Positions 8,652-18,549 are shown, numbered from the stretch's first letter. The stretch: DNA of 64,000 bases from an uncultured Acetatifactor sp. (GCA_910584235.1 CAJTZD010000005.1:9905-73904), one strand, 5' to 3'. Numbers and translations are program-made. Notes: a model not told the origin generated them from the letters alone.

Positions 8652-11051
8652 CTAGCAGGCGGACACCACCAGTCGCACGCGCCTCCGGCCCCCGCAGTCC
8701 TCAGAGACATCTCCTCCCGCCAGCCAGGAATTGCTGGCCCCGGCAAACACATACCCAGGCTCCAACTCCAGGTCACAGGATACTTCCTTTGGCCATTCTG
8801 CCTCCAGCAGGATTCCGTTCTCTTCCCGCTGCCATGCCACCCTTACCTCTCCCACCGGAAGCCTGTGGCTGGCTTTCACATGCTCCAGTCCCGGTATGAA
8901 ACACGGTTTCACGAAAATCTTTCTACTGTTTTTTATATGGATGCCTCCTGGCCACTGAATATACCAGCCGGCCACGTCCCCCAGAAAGTGGTGGTTCCCG
9001 GAAAGCATTCTGCGCCTTTCATCCGGCTGTATCTGCTCCGGGAGCGTGGTGTCTCCCCTCCGGGCAAAATATCCGTAGGCGGGGTATTTCGTTCCTGTAA
9101 TCATTTCATAGGCTAGCTGTGCCTGGCCGAAAGCGGCCAGCACGTGGAACAGTACTCGGGCCCCCAGGAATCCGCAAGTCATCTTCCTCCCATCCTTTTC
9201 TATGATTTCCAGAAGACGCCTGAATGCCTCGGGCTTCTCCCCACTGTCAAAGATATCATAGAAAATCCCCATGGCCTGGCCGCTCTGACAGTTCCCCCGC
9301 ATCAGCATCCTGCCGAAATCAATGTAGCTTCTCCTCACTGCCGCTCTGAACTCTGCTCCCAACTGTGCTGCGAATTTTTCGTGGAGCTTCAGTCCCACTG
9401 CTCCGAACATCTCCGCCGCCTCGACGCACATGCAGACTGCCATCACGCTGTCCGTAAAGCCCACAGGCAACAGATAGTCGGAGCTGTTCTCCCGATCTAC
9501 CGGCCCTAAATCTCCCAGCCCCAGGGATACAATTCCCTCCCCATCCCGGGCTCTGGAGAGATATTCCAGGTAGGAGAGCATGGCGTGGGCATTCTCCAGG
9601 ATGATTTCCTTATCTCCGCGGTAGCGGAATGTCATGTAGGGCAGTTCAAACAAAGCCCTGTCCCAGGCCGGTCCGTTCCCCCAGTCATATCCCCAGCTTC
9701 CCGTGGGCACAATGCCGGGAAGCATGCCGTTAGACCTCTGTGCACAGCGGATATTGTGGAGCCATTCCCTCCAGCTTCTCTCCACGCCCATGGTCAGAAT
9801 CATGTGCTCCGCGGAAACCTGGGCGTCCCCTGTCCAGCCGTTCTTCTCCCGGTGAGGGCAGTCTGTGGGAAAATAGTAAAAATTCGCGCGGTCGCTGCGT
9901 CTCGCCATTTGGAAAATCCGGTTGGCTGTGGCGTCCGAACAGGAAAAATCGCCCCTCTCCTCCAGCCCTGAGCTCATCACCAGATACGTGAGGAATCCCT
10001 CTTCAAAAGCCTGTTCCGTTGTAATGCCGGACACGTACAGATAGCGGAAGCCGTGATAGGTAAAAAAGGGCTCGTAAATCTCCTCCTCTCTGCTTCCCAC
10101 AATGTAAATGTCCCTCTGCACATACCCATCGGGGAAAAAGTTGGTATTGTTGTAGTCGGCCTTACCGTCCACAAGCTGCTCCGCGCACTGGATATCGATT
10201 CGCTGCCCGGGCTTCCCCTTGATTCGCAGCCGGAAAATGCCGGCGTTGTTCTCCCCGAAGTCAAACAGGTATCCCCCGGTGCCGGAGGGCTTTTCCTCCT
10301 GGGGATTCCTGCCCGAAAGCCATCTGCGCACATCTTCCCTGGGCTGATATTTCGTCAGTTCTCCCTCACGAACGCTCACAGGGGGCAGTTCTTTTGTCAC
10401 AGCTATGGGCTCCGCCTCACAGTATTTCGCCTGGCCCCTGGGTCTGTCTGCCGCAAGGGGCTCATGCCAGCTTTCATCCTCCAGAAAGCCCGGCTGATTC
10501 CAGCCTGGGTCTTCCAGCCTCCTGTCATAAAAGGTGCCGGATCGCAGGTCATTGAACACCACCGGACCTTTTTTGCATTTAAAATTCCGGACATCAAACC
10601 GGATATTTCCTCCAATCCGCACCAGAACGGCCAGTCTGGGAGCGGCATTGAACACATTGCCGTCAAAATCCCACACGCATGTCTTGCTGTTTTGAAAGCC
10701 GTCCCCCAGCATAATGCCGATGACATTCTCCCCGGGCCGCAGCCATGGGGTGATGACATAGGAATCGTAATATACGATGTGGTCCGGGTTGGAGATATAG
10801 GGAGCCAGAGGTCCTTTGGTAATTCTGCTGCCGTTCACAAAAAGCTCGTAAAATCCCAGGCCGCAGATGGAGAGCTCTCCAAAGGCCGCTCCCTCCTCCA
10901 CCTGAAAGCTTTTGCGAAAAAGGGGCGCCGCCACATGCTTAAAATAGGTGGACCGCTCCCTGTCCTCGCACACAAATACATCCGACAGTTCCATTCTGTC
11001 TTTCTTTTCTTCCATATAATCTTCCATACATATTTCTTTGGCCTTTGCCAT
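8652..11051 (-). CDS. Alpha-L-rhamnosidase, GH78 family (first copy)
   Basis: About 799 residues, the last gene of the rhamnoside operon. It would release terminal L-rhamnose from plant glycans. The N-terminal beta-domain contains the CGLGFYELFVNGSRITKGPL block typical of GH78. The catalytic (alpha/alpha)6 domain has DCPHREKNGWTGDAQV, where the glutamate is the expected general acid, and the end has a beta-sandwich domain. There is no signal peptide, so it acts in the cytosol on imported oligosaccharides. I prefer the ATG at 11049-11051 because the family begins near here and GAGAGG precedes it. An in-frame ATG 28 codons upstream reads through sequence that looks noncoding. Confidence 0.9.
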   Translation of the reverse strand: MAKAKEICMEDYMEEKKDRMELSDVFVCEDRERSTYFKHVAAPLFRKSFQVEEGAAFGELSICGLGFYELFVNGSRITKGPLAPYISNPDHIVYYDSYVITPWLRPGENVIGIMLGDGFQNSKTCVWDFDGNVFNAAPRLAVLVRIGGNIRFDVRNFKCKKGPVVFNDLRSGTFYDRRLEDPGWNQPGFLEDESWHEPLAADRPRGQAKYCEAEPIAVTKELPPVSVREGELTKYQPREDVRRWLSGRNPQEEKPSGTGGYLFDFGENNAGIFRLRIKGKPGQRIDIQCAEQLVDGKADYNNTNFFPDGYVQRDIYIVGSREEEIYEPFFTYHGFRYLYVSGITTEQAFEEGFLTYLVMSSGLEERGDFSCSDATANRIFQMARRSDRANFYYFPTDCPHREKNGWTGDAQVSAEHMILTMGVERSWREWLHNIRCAQRSNGMLPGIVPTGSWGYDWGNGPAWDRALFELPYMTFRYRGDKEIILENAHAMLSYLEYLSRARDGEGIVSLGLGDLGPVDRENSSDYLLPVGFTDSVMAVCMCVEAAEMFGAVGLKLHEKFAAQLGAEFRAAVRRSYIDFGRMLMRGNCQSGQAMGIFYDIFDSGEKPEAFRRLLEIIEKDGRKMTCGFLGARVLFHVLAAFGQAQLAYEMITGTKYPAYGYFARRGDTTLPEQIQPDERRRMLSGNHHFLGDVAGWYIQWPGGIHIKNSRKIFVKPCFIPGLEHVKASHRLPVGEVRVAWQREENGILLEAEWPKEVSCDLELEPGYVFAGASNSWLAGGDVSEDCGGRRRVRLVVSAC

Positions 11052-11151
11052 TTTCCTCTCTTCCCGCGCTTCCGGGCAGGGCATCTTTGCACCATCTGCC
11101 ACAATCCGGTATTCCACGGAAAATCTTTTTCCCAATCTTCCACAGATAAGA

Positions 11152-11229
11152 GGCCGCCATACCGAAAGTTCGCCCCCACTGCCCTATGGACAGACATTCC
11201 CGGTGCGAGTCCTCTCCGGTAAGGCGGCC
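11152..11229. other. Large hairpin in the gap between solute-binding protein and rhamnosidase genes
   Basis: Arms GGCCGCC..ACCG and CGGT..GGCGGCC (11 bp with a 2-base offset) enclose about 50 bases. The enclosed minus-strand text GGACTCGCACCG resembles GGACTTGCACCG found next to the repeat at 14061. It may be an mRNA structure between operon genes or a repeat relic. The 225-bp gap holds no gene. Confidence 0.4.
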
Positions 11230-11276
11230 CCTTTCACCGCGCTTCCTTATTCTGTTCCGCTTTTACCTATTCCTCT

Positions 11277-12815
11277 TTACTTATCCTGCAAAAAGTCCTG
11301 ATACTGCGCATCCTGGGCTGCGATGACGTCCTCTACGCCCGCGTCTTTCAGCTTCTGATTTAGCTGTTCGATGCCGCTCTCGGGCTCCACAAAGCCTAAG
11401 ATTAAGGGCGTCAGGTACTCCTCCAGCACCGCGGTGCAGTTGGTAACCTTATCGCTGACTTCGTCAAAATTGTAGACGATACCCAGATCCGCTGCTGGAA
11501 CCGCGCTCTGGTTCCATTTCTCGTACTGCTCGTACTTGTCCTTTGGCTCATTGACGGTGGTATAGCTGATCATCACGTTGCCGCTGGCCCAGTTCATGCA
11601 CACATAGGAAGACTCCTTGTTCAGATCCTCCAACTGTCCGTCCACCAGCCTGTAATGCACATCGGGAATTCCCCATGTAATGGCATTCTTTATCTCCGGA
11701 TCCGTGTTCCACAGCTTCAGAAACTGATATGCCTTTTCCGGATTCTTGCACTTCTTGTAGATGCCGAAGATAGAGCCTCTGGTGGCATCGTTGGTAACCA
11801 CAGGCTGTTCCAGGAAAATAGGCTCCAAATCGTAGTCTACATTGTTCTTCTCCGTATAAGGCGCATAGGAGCAATACCTGAGGCAGTAGTTTCCATACAA
11901 CTCGTGCTGACTGTTTACCCAGTTCACGCTGTCCGTCAAAGCCTCCTCTGGAATATATCCTTTCTGGTTCCAGTCATACATCAGCTTCACATAGTCCGCA
12001 AACTTCTGAGTCTCGTAGAGATTTTCCACTTTTGCCGCATCACTGCGATTGATGACGCCAAGATAATACGGTGTGAAATCATAGGCATCAAACATTCCCA
12101 GCTTCAGGGACTCCTGATAGTTTGCAATGTACATGGCACCCAGGCTCTGCTCCTGCATGGCCTTTAAGAGCGGCTCCGCATCGGCTATGGTTTTGATAGA
12201 AGCAGCATCGATGCCGGTCTTTTGCAGCACGTTCTTATCTACCAGAAGCGCCCACTGCTCGCCCAGTTCTTTATAAGTGGGCACACCGTAGATGCCTCCC
12301 CTTAGGGTAGTGCCCAGCCACAAGGATTCCGGTATGGCATTGTAAAACTCAGGATCATTTTTGAGATATTCTGAAATGTCCGCATAGGCATCCATATTTA
12401 CCCGGCTGATAAAGTCCGAACCGCCGTCCCAGCCGATATCCATCTGTTCATCTCCCGCAATCTGCAGAGGGAGATTGCTCCTATCCCAATTCCACTTGCA
12501 GATTTCAATCTTAACATTCAAATCTTTCACCTGGGGCAGCTCATTGATATAATCCGCAATCTTTCCCTCGTCTCCCAGGGAGGGTTCCTGGAACCAAATC
12601 CGCAGCGTCACAGGCTCCCCTGCGCTATCCCCAGATGCTTCCTCACTGGATTCTTCCTTACCGGTTGCTTCCTGTGATTCCTTTGCCTCTGACTCCTGCT
12701 GGGAAGACGAATCCTTACTGCTCTCCTGATTCCCTCCGCTGCCCTGACTGCCACATCCTATCAAAGACAGTGCCATAACAGCCGACAGTGTAAGTGCCAC
12801 TAATTTTTTCTTCAT
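11277..12815 (-). CDS. Extracellular solute-binding lipoprotein of a CUT1 sugar ABC transporter
   Basis: A 512-residue lipoprotein. The signal peptide ends in the lipobox LSLIGC with acylated Cys21. A Ser/Glu-rich linker (to about residue 68) leads to a large substrate-binding domain (PVTLRIWFQEPSLGDEGKIA onward), as in the LplA/YtcQ class. It would bind oligosaccharides outside the membrane and deliver them to the two permeases encoded just upstream. The start has GAGGAGG. No ATPase gene lies in the cluster; in Firmicutes such systems usually borrow a shared MsmX-type ATPase encoded elsewhere. The 214-bp gap to the permease gene (12816-13029) contains a small hairpin (CGGGAG/CTCCCG) but no gene. 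Confidence 0.92.
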   Translation of the reverse strand: MKKKLVALTLSAVMALSLIGCGSQGSGGNQESSKDSSSQQESEAKESQEATGKEESSEEASGDSAGEPVTLRIWFQEPSLGDEGKIADYINELPQVKDLNVKIEICKWNWDRSNLPLQIAGDEQMDIGWDGGSDFISRVNMDAYADISEYLKNDPEFYNAIPESLWLGTTLRGGIYGVPTYKELGEQWALLVDKNVLQKTGIDAASIKTIADAEPLLKAMQEQSLGAMYIANYQESLKLGMFDAYDFTPYYLGVINRSDAAKVENLYETQKFADYVKLMYDWNQKGYIPEEALTDSVNWVNSQHELYGNYCLRYCSYAPYTEKNNVDYDLEPIFLEQPVVTNDATRGSIFGIYKKCKNPEKAYQFLKLWNTDPEIKNAITWGIPDVHYRLVDGQLEDLNKESSYVCMNWASGNVMISYTTVNEPKDKYEQYEKWNQSAVPAADLGIVYNFDEVSDKVTNCTAVLEEYLTPLILGFVEPESGIEQLNQKLKDAGVEDVIAAQDAQYQDFLQDK

Positions 12816-13029
12816 TTTCTCCTCCTCTTTCCAATGTAAGTTAAACTTATCAAGTAAACAGACTTCGGGAGAGAACTCCCGTTTTATAAACAGCCCCGCT
12901 TTTGAACCCAGATTCTGCCCGGCCGGCGCAGATCTTTTGGGGCGATTTATCCATTCCGTTTCCGCAGTCTCTATAACAGCGGCGCTTCTTTATTGGTACA
13001 ATAATAGATAGCATCCCTGCGCGTCCATC

Positions 13030-13929
13030 TCACCCTTTCACCGCGCCGATGGTGATTCCTTTGATGAAATATTTCTGGAAGAACGGATAGGCGATGATAA
13101 TGGGGCCTGTGACCACTGCCAGCACCGCCATTTTGGTGGCCACAGAGGGCATCTGGGCCAATTGCTTTGCCATCTCCGGGGACGCGTTCATATTCTGCTT
13201 CAGGTATTCCATGCCGTTTTCTATCTTCATGAGAATCTGCTGCAGAGTGGCAAGCTTCGGCTCGCTCATGTACAGATAGGAGGTCTGCCACTGGTTCCAG
13301 TGTCCGATGGCCTCCATAAAGCCCAGGGCAGCCAACACCGGCTTGATCAGCGGCAGCACAATTTTCACATAGATATAGAATTCCCCCGCCCCGTCTATTT
13401 TTGCTGACTCAATCAGGGAGTCATGCACATTGGATTTGATAAAGGTGCGCATGACGATACAGGTGTAGGCGCTGACCCCGGGCAGAATCAATACCAGCAG
13501 ATTGTTGCGCAGGTGGTATACATTGGATTTAAGAATGAACTCCGACAATCCACCACCGTGGAGCAGCATGGTAATCAGCAAAAATACCGTGAGACCCCCA
13601 CGCAGCCGGAATGTACTGCGGCTTAAGGCATAACCGAACATGCTACACAGCAGGATCGTCCACACAGAGCCTACCACCGTCTCAAAAAGCGTCACCCCAT
13701 AGGCTCTGACAATCTGGTCCCCGAATTTCACAATGTACTTATACCCGTCCAGGGTCCATCCCCTGGGGAAGAAGCTGAAGCCTTTCTCATAAATGCTGGC
13801 ATCCGTGCTGAAAGAGGCGATTACCACCAGAATCATAGGCAGGAGGCATGTCACCGCAAACAGCCCCAACACCATATACAGAAGCGCCTGTCCCACCGAA
13901 AAATGCTTTACCGTTCTGTTTCCCATTGT
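13030..13929 (-). CDS. CUT1 ABC transporter permease, LplC/YtcP type
   Basis: A 299-residue integral membrane protein with six predicted helices. The BPD_transp_1 EAA-loop region ESAKIDGAGEFYIYVKIVLP contacts the ATPase. The C-terminus ends in KGITIGAVKG, the standard end of this class. The start ATG at 13927-13929 has GGAGG six bases away; an upstream in-frame ATG lacks such a site. Its partner permease is encoded upstream, separated by a structured repeat. It forms the membrane channel for the sugar captured by the adjacent lipoprotein. Confidence 0.92.
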   Translation of the reverse strand, partial: TMGNRTVKHFSVGQALLYMVLGLFAVTCLLPMILVVIASFSTDASIYEKGFSFFPRGWTLDGYKYIVKFGDQIVRAYGVTLFETVVGSVWTILLCSMFGYALSRSTFRLRGGLTVFLLITMLLHGGGLSEFILKSNVYHLRNNLLVLILPGVSAYTCIVMRTFIKSNVHDSLIESAKIDGAGEFYIYVKIVLPLIKPVLAALGFMEAIGHWNQWQTSYLYMSEPKLATLQQILMKIENGMEYLKQNMNASPEMAKQLAQMPSVATKMAVLAVVTGPIIIAYPFFQKYFIKGITIGAVKG

Positions 13930-14007
13930 TTTCCTCCAATCTCTCCCACTTCCAGGCATGCCGCCTCTGGCGGCACATACACCAGAAAACAATTTCCGGT
14001 GTAAAGT

Positions 14008-14030
14008 ACAACAGAACGCAGTTCTGTTGT
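14008..14030. other. Perfect 10-bp hairpin in the permease-permease gap
   Basis: ACAACAGAAC, loop GCA, GTTCTGTTGT. It lies directly beside the tail of the structured repeat at 14031-14143 and upstream of the LplC-type permease. It has no T run, so it is not a simple terminator. It may act as an mRNA stability element. Confidence 0.45.
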
Positions 14031-14060
14031 CAGGAACAATCGGTGCAAGTCCGTAAAAAT

Positions 14061-14143
14061 GCCTGCAATTTAGATTTTCTTAGGCTGTGTACTAAAGAGG
14101 TGGGCCTTGCCCCCTCTTACAGTCTTAGAAAATCTTTGCACAC
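14061..14143 (-). repeat. Structured stop-codon-associated repeat, copy A
   Basis: This 83-bp element begins with GTGTGC immediately after the permease stop codon TAA. The arms TGCAAAGATTTTCTAAGACTGT and its imperfect complement near 14061-14090 pair. Between them is an inner hairpin AAGAGGGGGC...CCTCTTT. A tail GATTGTTCCTGAC follows at 14031-14043. The same core is found at 18628-18710 and 60468-60527. Read in the frame of the repeat it gives V-C-K-D-F-L but contains stops, so it is not coding here. Confidence 0.75.
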
Positions 14144-15106
14144 TTAGAAAAGGGCGTTCTCCGGCGAGACTCTCCTGGTCACCGCATTGGCCGCCAGGCA
14201 GGCTATACAGCCCACCACCGACTGGAACATGGTCACCGCTGTACTGGGTCCGAAATCGTTGAGTCCGCTTTTCACCAAAGTTTTCAGCACATAGGTGTCT
14301 ATAGTCTGTGTGGTCTCGTAGATCATGGAAGAATCCTTTGTGACCTGGTAGAACAGGCCTGTGTTGGAACTCATGATGCCGCCCACACCCATCAGCGTCA
14401 CAATGCAAATCATGGAGACCAGCATGGGAATGTCAATATATTTCACTTTCTGCCAGCCAGTGGCGCCGTCCAAATCCGCCGCCTCATACAATTCCCCATC
14501 GATTCCGCTTAAGGCGGACAGATACAGCACCGCCCCATAGCCCGTACCTTTCCACACATTCACGATGGTCAGGATAAGGGGCCAGTATTTCGCCTCCGCA
14601 TACCATCTTACAGGCTCATTTCCAAAGGTCTGGAGCAGCCCATTCAGCATTCCGTTGGTATGGTTTAAGAAGCATTCCACAATGTAGGTCACCGCGATAA
14701 AGGAGATAAAGGTGGGCAGTATCATCACCGCATGGGAATATTTCGTGAAATATTTGTTGCGGCACTGGTTCAGCCCCAGAGCCAGAGCCACATTCAGCAC
14801 TGTCCCCACGGCGGTAAACAGCAGATAATAGCCCACTGTGTTGCGCAGCATCCGTATGGTCAGGTCTTTCATGGAAAAAAGGAACTTGAAATTCTGAAAT
14901 CCCACCCATGGACTGTGGAGGATGCCGTCTGTATAGTTGAAGTCCTTAAAGGCCACCAGCAGTCCGAACATGGGGATGTAGTTGAATAAAATCAGCAGAA
15001 TCACCACTGGCAGTACCATGCATACCAGTGTCCGGTTTTTCCAGGTATTGCGCAGCAGACTTTCCTGCTTCACGCCATAGGGGATTTTCTTCTTTCTAAC
15101 TGACAT
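14144..15106 (-). CDS. CUT1 ABC transporter permease, LplB/YteP type
   Basis: A 320-residue membrane protein. It has six predicted helices, the first being VCMVLPVVILLILFNYIPMF. The EAA loop reads YEAADLDGATGWQKVKYIDI. It forms the heteromeric channel with the LplC-type permease. I chose the ATG at 15104-15106 because AAAGGA lies at a good distance; the earlier in-frame ATG has no ribosome site. Its stop codon is followed without a gap by repeat copy A. A 154-bp gap separates it from the upstream glycosidase gene. That gap contains a possible -10 box (TACAAT), but no convincing -35 box. Confidence 0.92.
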   Translation of the reverse strand: MSVRKKKIPYGVKQESLLRNTWKNRTLVCMVLPVVILLILFNYIPMFGLLVAFKDFNYTDGILHSPWVGFQNFKFLFSMKDLTIRMLRNTVGYYLLFTAVGTVLNVALALGLNQCRNKYFTKYSHAVMILPTFISFIAVTYIVECFLNHTNGMLNGLLQTFGNEPVRWYAEAKYWPLILTIVNVWKGTGYGAVLYLSALSGIDGELYEAADLDGATGWQKVKYIDIPMLVSMICIVTLMGVGGIMSSNTGLFYQVTKDSSMIYETTQTIDTYVLKTLVKSGLNDFGPSTAVTMFQSVVGCIACLAANAVTRRVSPENALF

Positions 15107-15260
15107 ATCTTTGTCCTTTCCCATTTGTTTCTGTATAGACTTTTTGTACGGACTTATTCCGGAGATACCTGTGTTTTTCTAAATACATTGTACCGCTTTC
15201 CGCCTGGTTCCGATATAGTACATTCCCTGTATTAATAGCACGCTGCCGCTTTTCCTCCCG

Positions 15261-17759
15261 CTACTTCGTCTCTATGAGTTCGAGAAGCCGTACATGGGTG
15301 TACTGACTGTTCTCTGCCTCCCCTCTGTTCCAGGCCGTGTTCGCTATAATATACAAACTGCCGTCCCGCAGCGCCCATACTTTCCCGTCTTCGGTCTGGG
15401 CCAGGCTTTGTGCCGTCTCTGTCAGGTGCAGCCTCTGTATGCTATTTCCGCCTTCCATCTCCACTGGCTCATCCGCAAAATATCTGTCAATTGCCGGAAT
15501 GGCTCCCCTGTCTCTGCGCAGTCCCAGATAAACCACGATCTCCCTCTCCGGTTTACGCGCCAGATACTGGTTCAGGTGCTCTCCCCATACTTTTGTGGCG
15601 GGAGCATCCTCCAGGTTGACGAAAAGCATGTTTTTTGGCACCTGGGGATCAAAGGTCTGGTAAACCAGATTTTCCCCGAACCAAAAGATCCGCGTCTGCC
15701 TATAGTCAGTCTTTGTCAATGCCGCTTCTCTCTTGTTGGGGCAATACCACCAGGACTGGGCCGCCGGGTAGAAATAGCATCTCTTCCCGCCGTCCTTTCC
15801 GGACTTCCCTGCGATTTCCTCCGCGTTTTGCTCCACATACTCCCGAAACTCCCTGGACCATGCATAGGCTTGTGGTCTGCTGTGGTAGCTGTAGGCGTTC
15901 AAGGTGGGGAAAAAGTCGCCGAATGCCACGAAGTCATAGATGCCTCTGGCCCCATCCTCCAGATGCTCCTGAAAAAAGCGATGCATATATTCCTTTGTGG
16001 GATACACCCAGGGCTCCGCCTTATATTTTTCTTCCACGTCCTCATTGGTATTGCATTCCGTAATGATGTACCACATGGTTCTGGCAGACTGCTCCGCTTC
16101 CGCGAAAGGATAGCTTCTCTTTGCCGCAGCGGTATCAAAATCGCCGTATATCTCTCCACCGATGCCGTCAAAGCCTCCCTTTGTGCCATGGTTGATATTG
16201 AACGGCTCCAGCACAGACACATGCTTGTATACCACAGGGACGTTGGTCTGGGGCGTGCTTTTCATCCAGTCTGCCGCGGCTGTATTCAGATTCCCCAAAC
16301 TCTCCTGGCGAAACCCCAGATAATCGTCCCACAGTAGGCTTTCATTCATATCAACACAGTATAATGCATTTGTATTTATATCCATGGCGTAGGAGTTGCC
16401 TCCTGAGGATCCCGTTTCCGCCGTATACACTGGAATCAGCCTTGCCGCCGTGTCAAAGTCCGACACGCCCTCCCCCAGCTTCCATTTCCTATTCAGATGC
16501 GCCACCGACTTATACTTTTCCCTAAGCCACTGGCTATATGCGTCTTGATGCCGGTTTCCAGTGAATCTTGCCGCCTCCGCTCCGTTCACTGTCCCGCTTT
16601 CATTGGTAAGGATATCGATAAAATTCCGAAAATACTCTCCCGCCGAAAAGCTATGGGCAAAGGCCCGGTACTTCCTGGCCATGACATCGGTATGCCGGTA
16701 AGGATCCACAAACTGCGACTCCCTCACATCCACCCAGGGTATAAAACACACCGTATATGCGCCCTGGGGCACATGAATTACAGCGCTGTAACGCATGGTC
16801 CCCCGGTCCGTGACCTCCGCCTCCCCGTCACCGCTGTCCACAGCCTTTCCGCTGCCATCCTCTATGACAATAAATTTGCAGAAAGCTTTCCGTATAGAGT
16901 CTGAGCCATTGGTAACCATATCCGCGACATGCTCCGTTTCCACTCTGCCTGTCCTTTCCGCTTTCACAGAGATTCTCCCACTCGCCGCCCGTATTCCCAA
17001 ATACTGCGTTTGTCTGCACTCTGTGGGACAGGAAATCTGCAGGCCGTAAGTGATCCCATACTCCTCCAGCAACGCAAAATAGGGTTCCAGAACATGGGCA
17101 GGACAATCCTCCACGGTACGGTTGGTATTCAGGTAAATGTGCCGGATTCCCTTTTCCCATAGCATCCGCACCATTCTCTTATCCTGTTCCCACCTGAGCC
17201 TGTTGCCCTCAGGATCGTTCTTATCATAGAAAATCAGATACTTCGGGCACACCATGCCTCCCACAGGGAAATAGGGCTTCCCGTTCCAAATCATAGCATG
17301 GTTCTGATTCACATACCAAAGCTGACATCTGCCAGTCTTTGGCGACAGGTACTTTCCCCAGGATAAGGGCTTGTAATTCCCCTTTCCGGTAAACTCGCCG
17401 CCCTGAACACGGATCCGGACCGGGGTGCCCAGGGTCTCAAAGGTGTGAATACCTGGCAAAACGGTGTAGCTTCCCTCCGGCACATCCTCTTTTATCAGTG
17501 CACTGAGGGAAACTTCTGCTCTTTCTCCTGGTTCCAGGGTCACAGGCATCTCTCCCAGCTCCGCTACATACCACAGTTCCTCTCCCCGGAAAAAGGCAAG
17601 ATAGGCCAACGGCTTTATCGCCCTGTGGCTGACTTTCGCCTGAACCTGTACCTGGAAAGCCTCTCCCCACCGCACCTGTACGGGAACGGTCAGATTTAGA
17701 ATCTCCAGCACAAATCTCTCACCCGATTCCATTGTATTGCATATCTCGCTTCCTATCAT
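15261..17759 (-). CDS. Large clan GH-A glycoside hydrolase, GH42-like
   Basis: 832 residues, cytosolic (no signal peptide). An N-terminal beta-domain (about 20-125) precedes a TIM barrel beginning near FPVGGMVCPKYLIF. The barrel has LTNESG followed by QWLREKYKSVAHLNRKW. This resembles the GH42 signature in which the asparagine-glutamate pair is the acid/base and a WL-x-x-KY...LN..W segment follows. A second candidate glutamate lies in WYIITECNTNED. The C-terminal part looks like a domain of the beta-galactosidase trimerisation type. The exact family and substrate are uncertain. Its place between rhamnosidases suggests galactosyl or related side chains of pectic rhamnogalacturonan. Confidence 0.7.
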   Translation of the reverse strand: MIGSEICNTMESGERFVLEILNLTVPVQVRWGEAFQVQVQAKVSHRAIKPLAYLAFFRGEELWYVAELGEMPVTLEPGERAEVSLSALIKEDVPEGSYTVLPGIHTFETLGTPVRIRVQGGEFTGKGNYKPLSWGKYLSPKTGRCQLWYVNQNHAMIWNGKPYFPVGGMVCPKYLIFYDKNDPEGNRLRWEQDKRMVRMLWEKGIRHIYLNTNRTVEDCPAHVLEPYFALLEEYGITYGLQISCPTECRQTQYLGIRAASGRISVKAERTGRVETEHVADMVTNGSDSIRKAFCKFIVIEDGSGKAVDSGDGEAEVTDRGTMRYSAVIHVPQGAYTVCFIPWVDVRESQFVDPYRHTDVMARKYRAFAHSFSAGEYFRNFIDILTNESGTVNGAEAARFTGNRHQDAYSQWLREKYKSVAHLNRKWKLGEGVSDFDTAARLIPVYTAETGSSGGNSYAMDINTNALYCVDMNESLLWDDYLGFRQESLGNLNTAAADWMKSTPQTNVPVVYKHVSVLEPFNINHGTKGGFDGIGGEIYGDFDTAAAKRSYPFAEAEQSARTMWYIITECNTNEDVEEKYKAEPWVYPTKEYMHRFFQEHLEDGARGIYDFVAFGDFFPTLNAYSYHSRPQAYAWSREFREYVEQNAEEIAGKSGKDGGKRCYFYPAAQSWWYCPNKREAALTKTDYRQTRIFWFGENLVYQTFDPQVPKNMLFVNLEDAPATKVWGEHLNQYLARKPEREIVVYLGLRRDRGAIPAIDRYFADEPVEMEGGNSIQRLHLTETAQSLAQTEDGKVWALRDGSLYIIANTAWNRGEAENSQYTHVRLLELIETK

Positions 17760-17904
17760 GGCTCTTCCCCCAATCCTCTGTCATCCCATCCTTGTCGTTG
17801 CTTTCTCTCATTTTGGGTTGTGTTTGCTATGTTTTCCTTTCTACCGCTTCCTCTCTGCCAGTCCCGGAAAACGCGCCGGACGTCATTGCTGTTAAGCTTT
17901 CCTT

Positions 17905-18483
17905 TCAGGCCTCCATTTCCTCCGGCCTGTCCATCAGCTCCAGGGGATAGTCTCCCAGACGTTTTACCACAAATCCGTCTTTTCTGTATGTCTCGTAGTC
18001 GAAAGCGTCCAGCTCGTCTATGGCAAGCTTGTGGAACTCATAAAAATTCGGCCACCACTCATAGCCCTCTCCCAGGCTGTGGCTTAGATAGGCGTCCGCG
18101 ATATCTTTCCCCATCTGAGGCGCCACGTAGAAAGCTCCCATAGCCAGCACATTGACGCCGTTTCCCGTGATGGCCCTGAGGGCAGCCGGGACGCTCTCCA
18201 CCACCCCGGCGTGAACCCCGGGACATTTGCTGGCGGCGATGTGGATTCCCATTCCCGTGCCGCAGAACAGCAGCGCCCGCTCAAATTCTTTCTCGGAAAT
18301 CATGGCCCCGGCTCTCAGGCCGATTCTGTGGAACATTTCCGGGTTCTCTTCATCCGCAGACCTTACGCCGATGTCCGTCACCGTCCAGCCTTTTGCCTTC
18401 AAATGAGCCGCTACCGCCTCTTTCAGGGGAAATCCCGCGAAATCTGCGCCTACCAAAATCTCTTTGTCCTTTACCAGCTTCAT
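17905..18483 (-). CDS. RpiB/LacA/LacB family sugar-phosphate isomerase
   Basis: A 192-residue enzyme of the ribose-5-phosphate isomerase B / galactose-6-phosphate isomerase family. The ILVGADFAGFPLKEA start binds the phosphate. The active-site region is LLFCGTGMGIHIAASKCPGV with the catalytic cysteine in FCGTG. The chain is about 40 residues longer than typical RpiB, with an extra C-terminal part. It would isomerise an aldose phosphate produced from the imported glycan. In such operons it may serve an unusual sugar rather than ribose. The start has a strong AAGGAGG. It lies downstream of the second rhamnosidase and repeat copy B. Confidence 0.88.
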   Translation of the reverse strand: MKLVKDKEILVGADFAGFPLKEAVAAHLKAKGWTVTDIGVRSADEENPEMFHRIGLRAGAMISEKEFERALLFCGTGMGIHIAASKCPGVHAGVVESVPAALRAITGNGVNVLAMGAFYVAPQMGKDIADAYLSHSLGEGYEWWPNFYEFHKLAIDELDAFDYETYRKDGFVVKRLGDYPLELMDRPEEMEA

Positions 18484-18549
18484 ACTTTGCCTCCTTGTTT
18501 CTTTGTTTTTATTTTCCTGTTTCTGTTTTCCTTTTCCGACCTATCTAAC

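Noticed and set aside
14031..14060. Cobalamin riboswitch candidate (GGTGCAAGTCC text on +)
   Set aside because: The text resembles the GGTG-AA-TCC part of the B12 element, but the B12 box and the rest of the fold are absent. The strand is also opposite to the operon.
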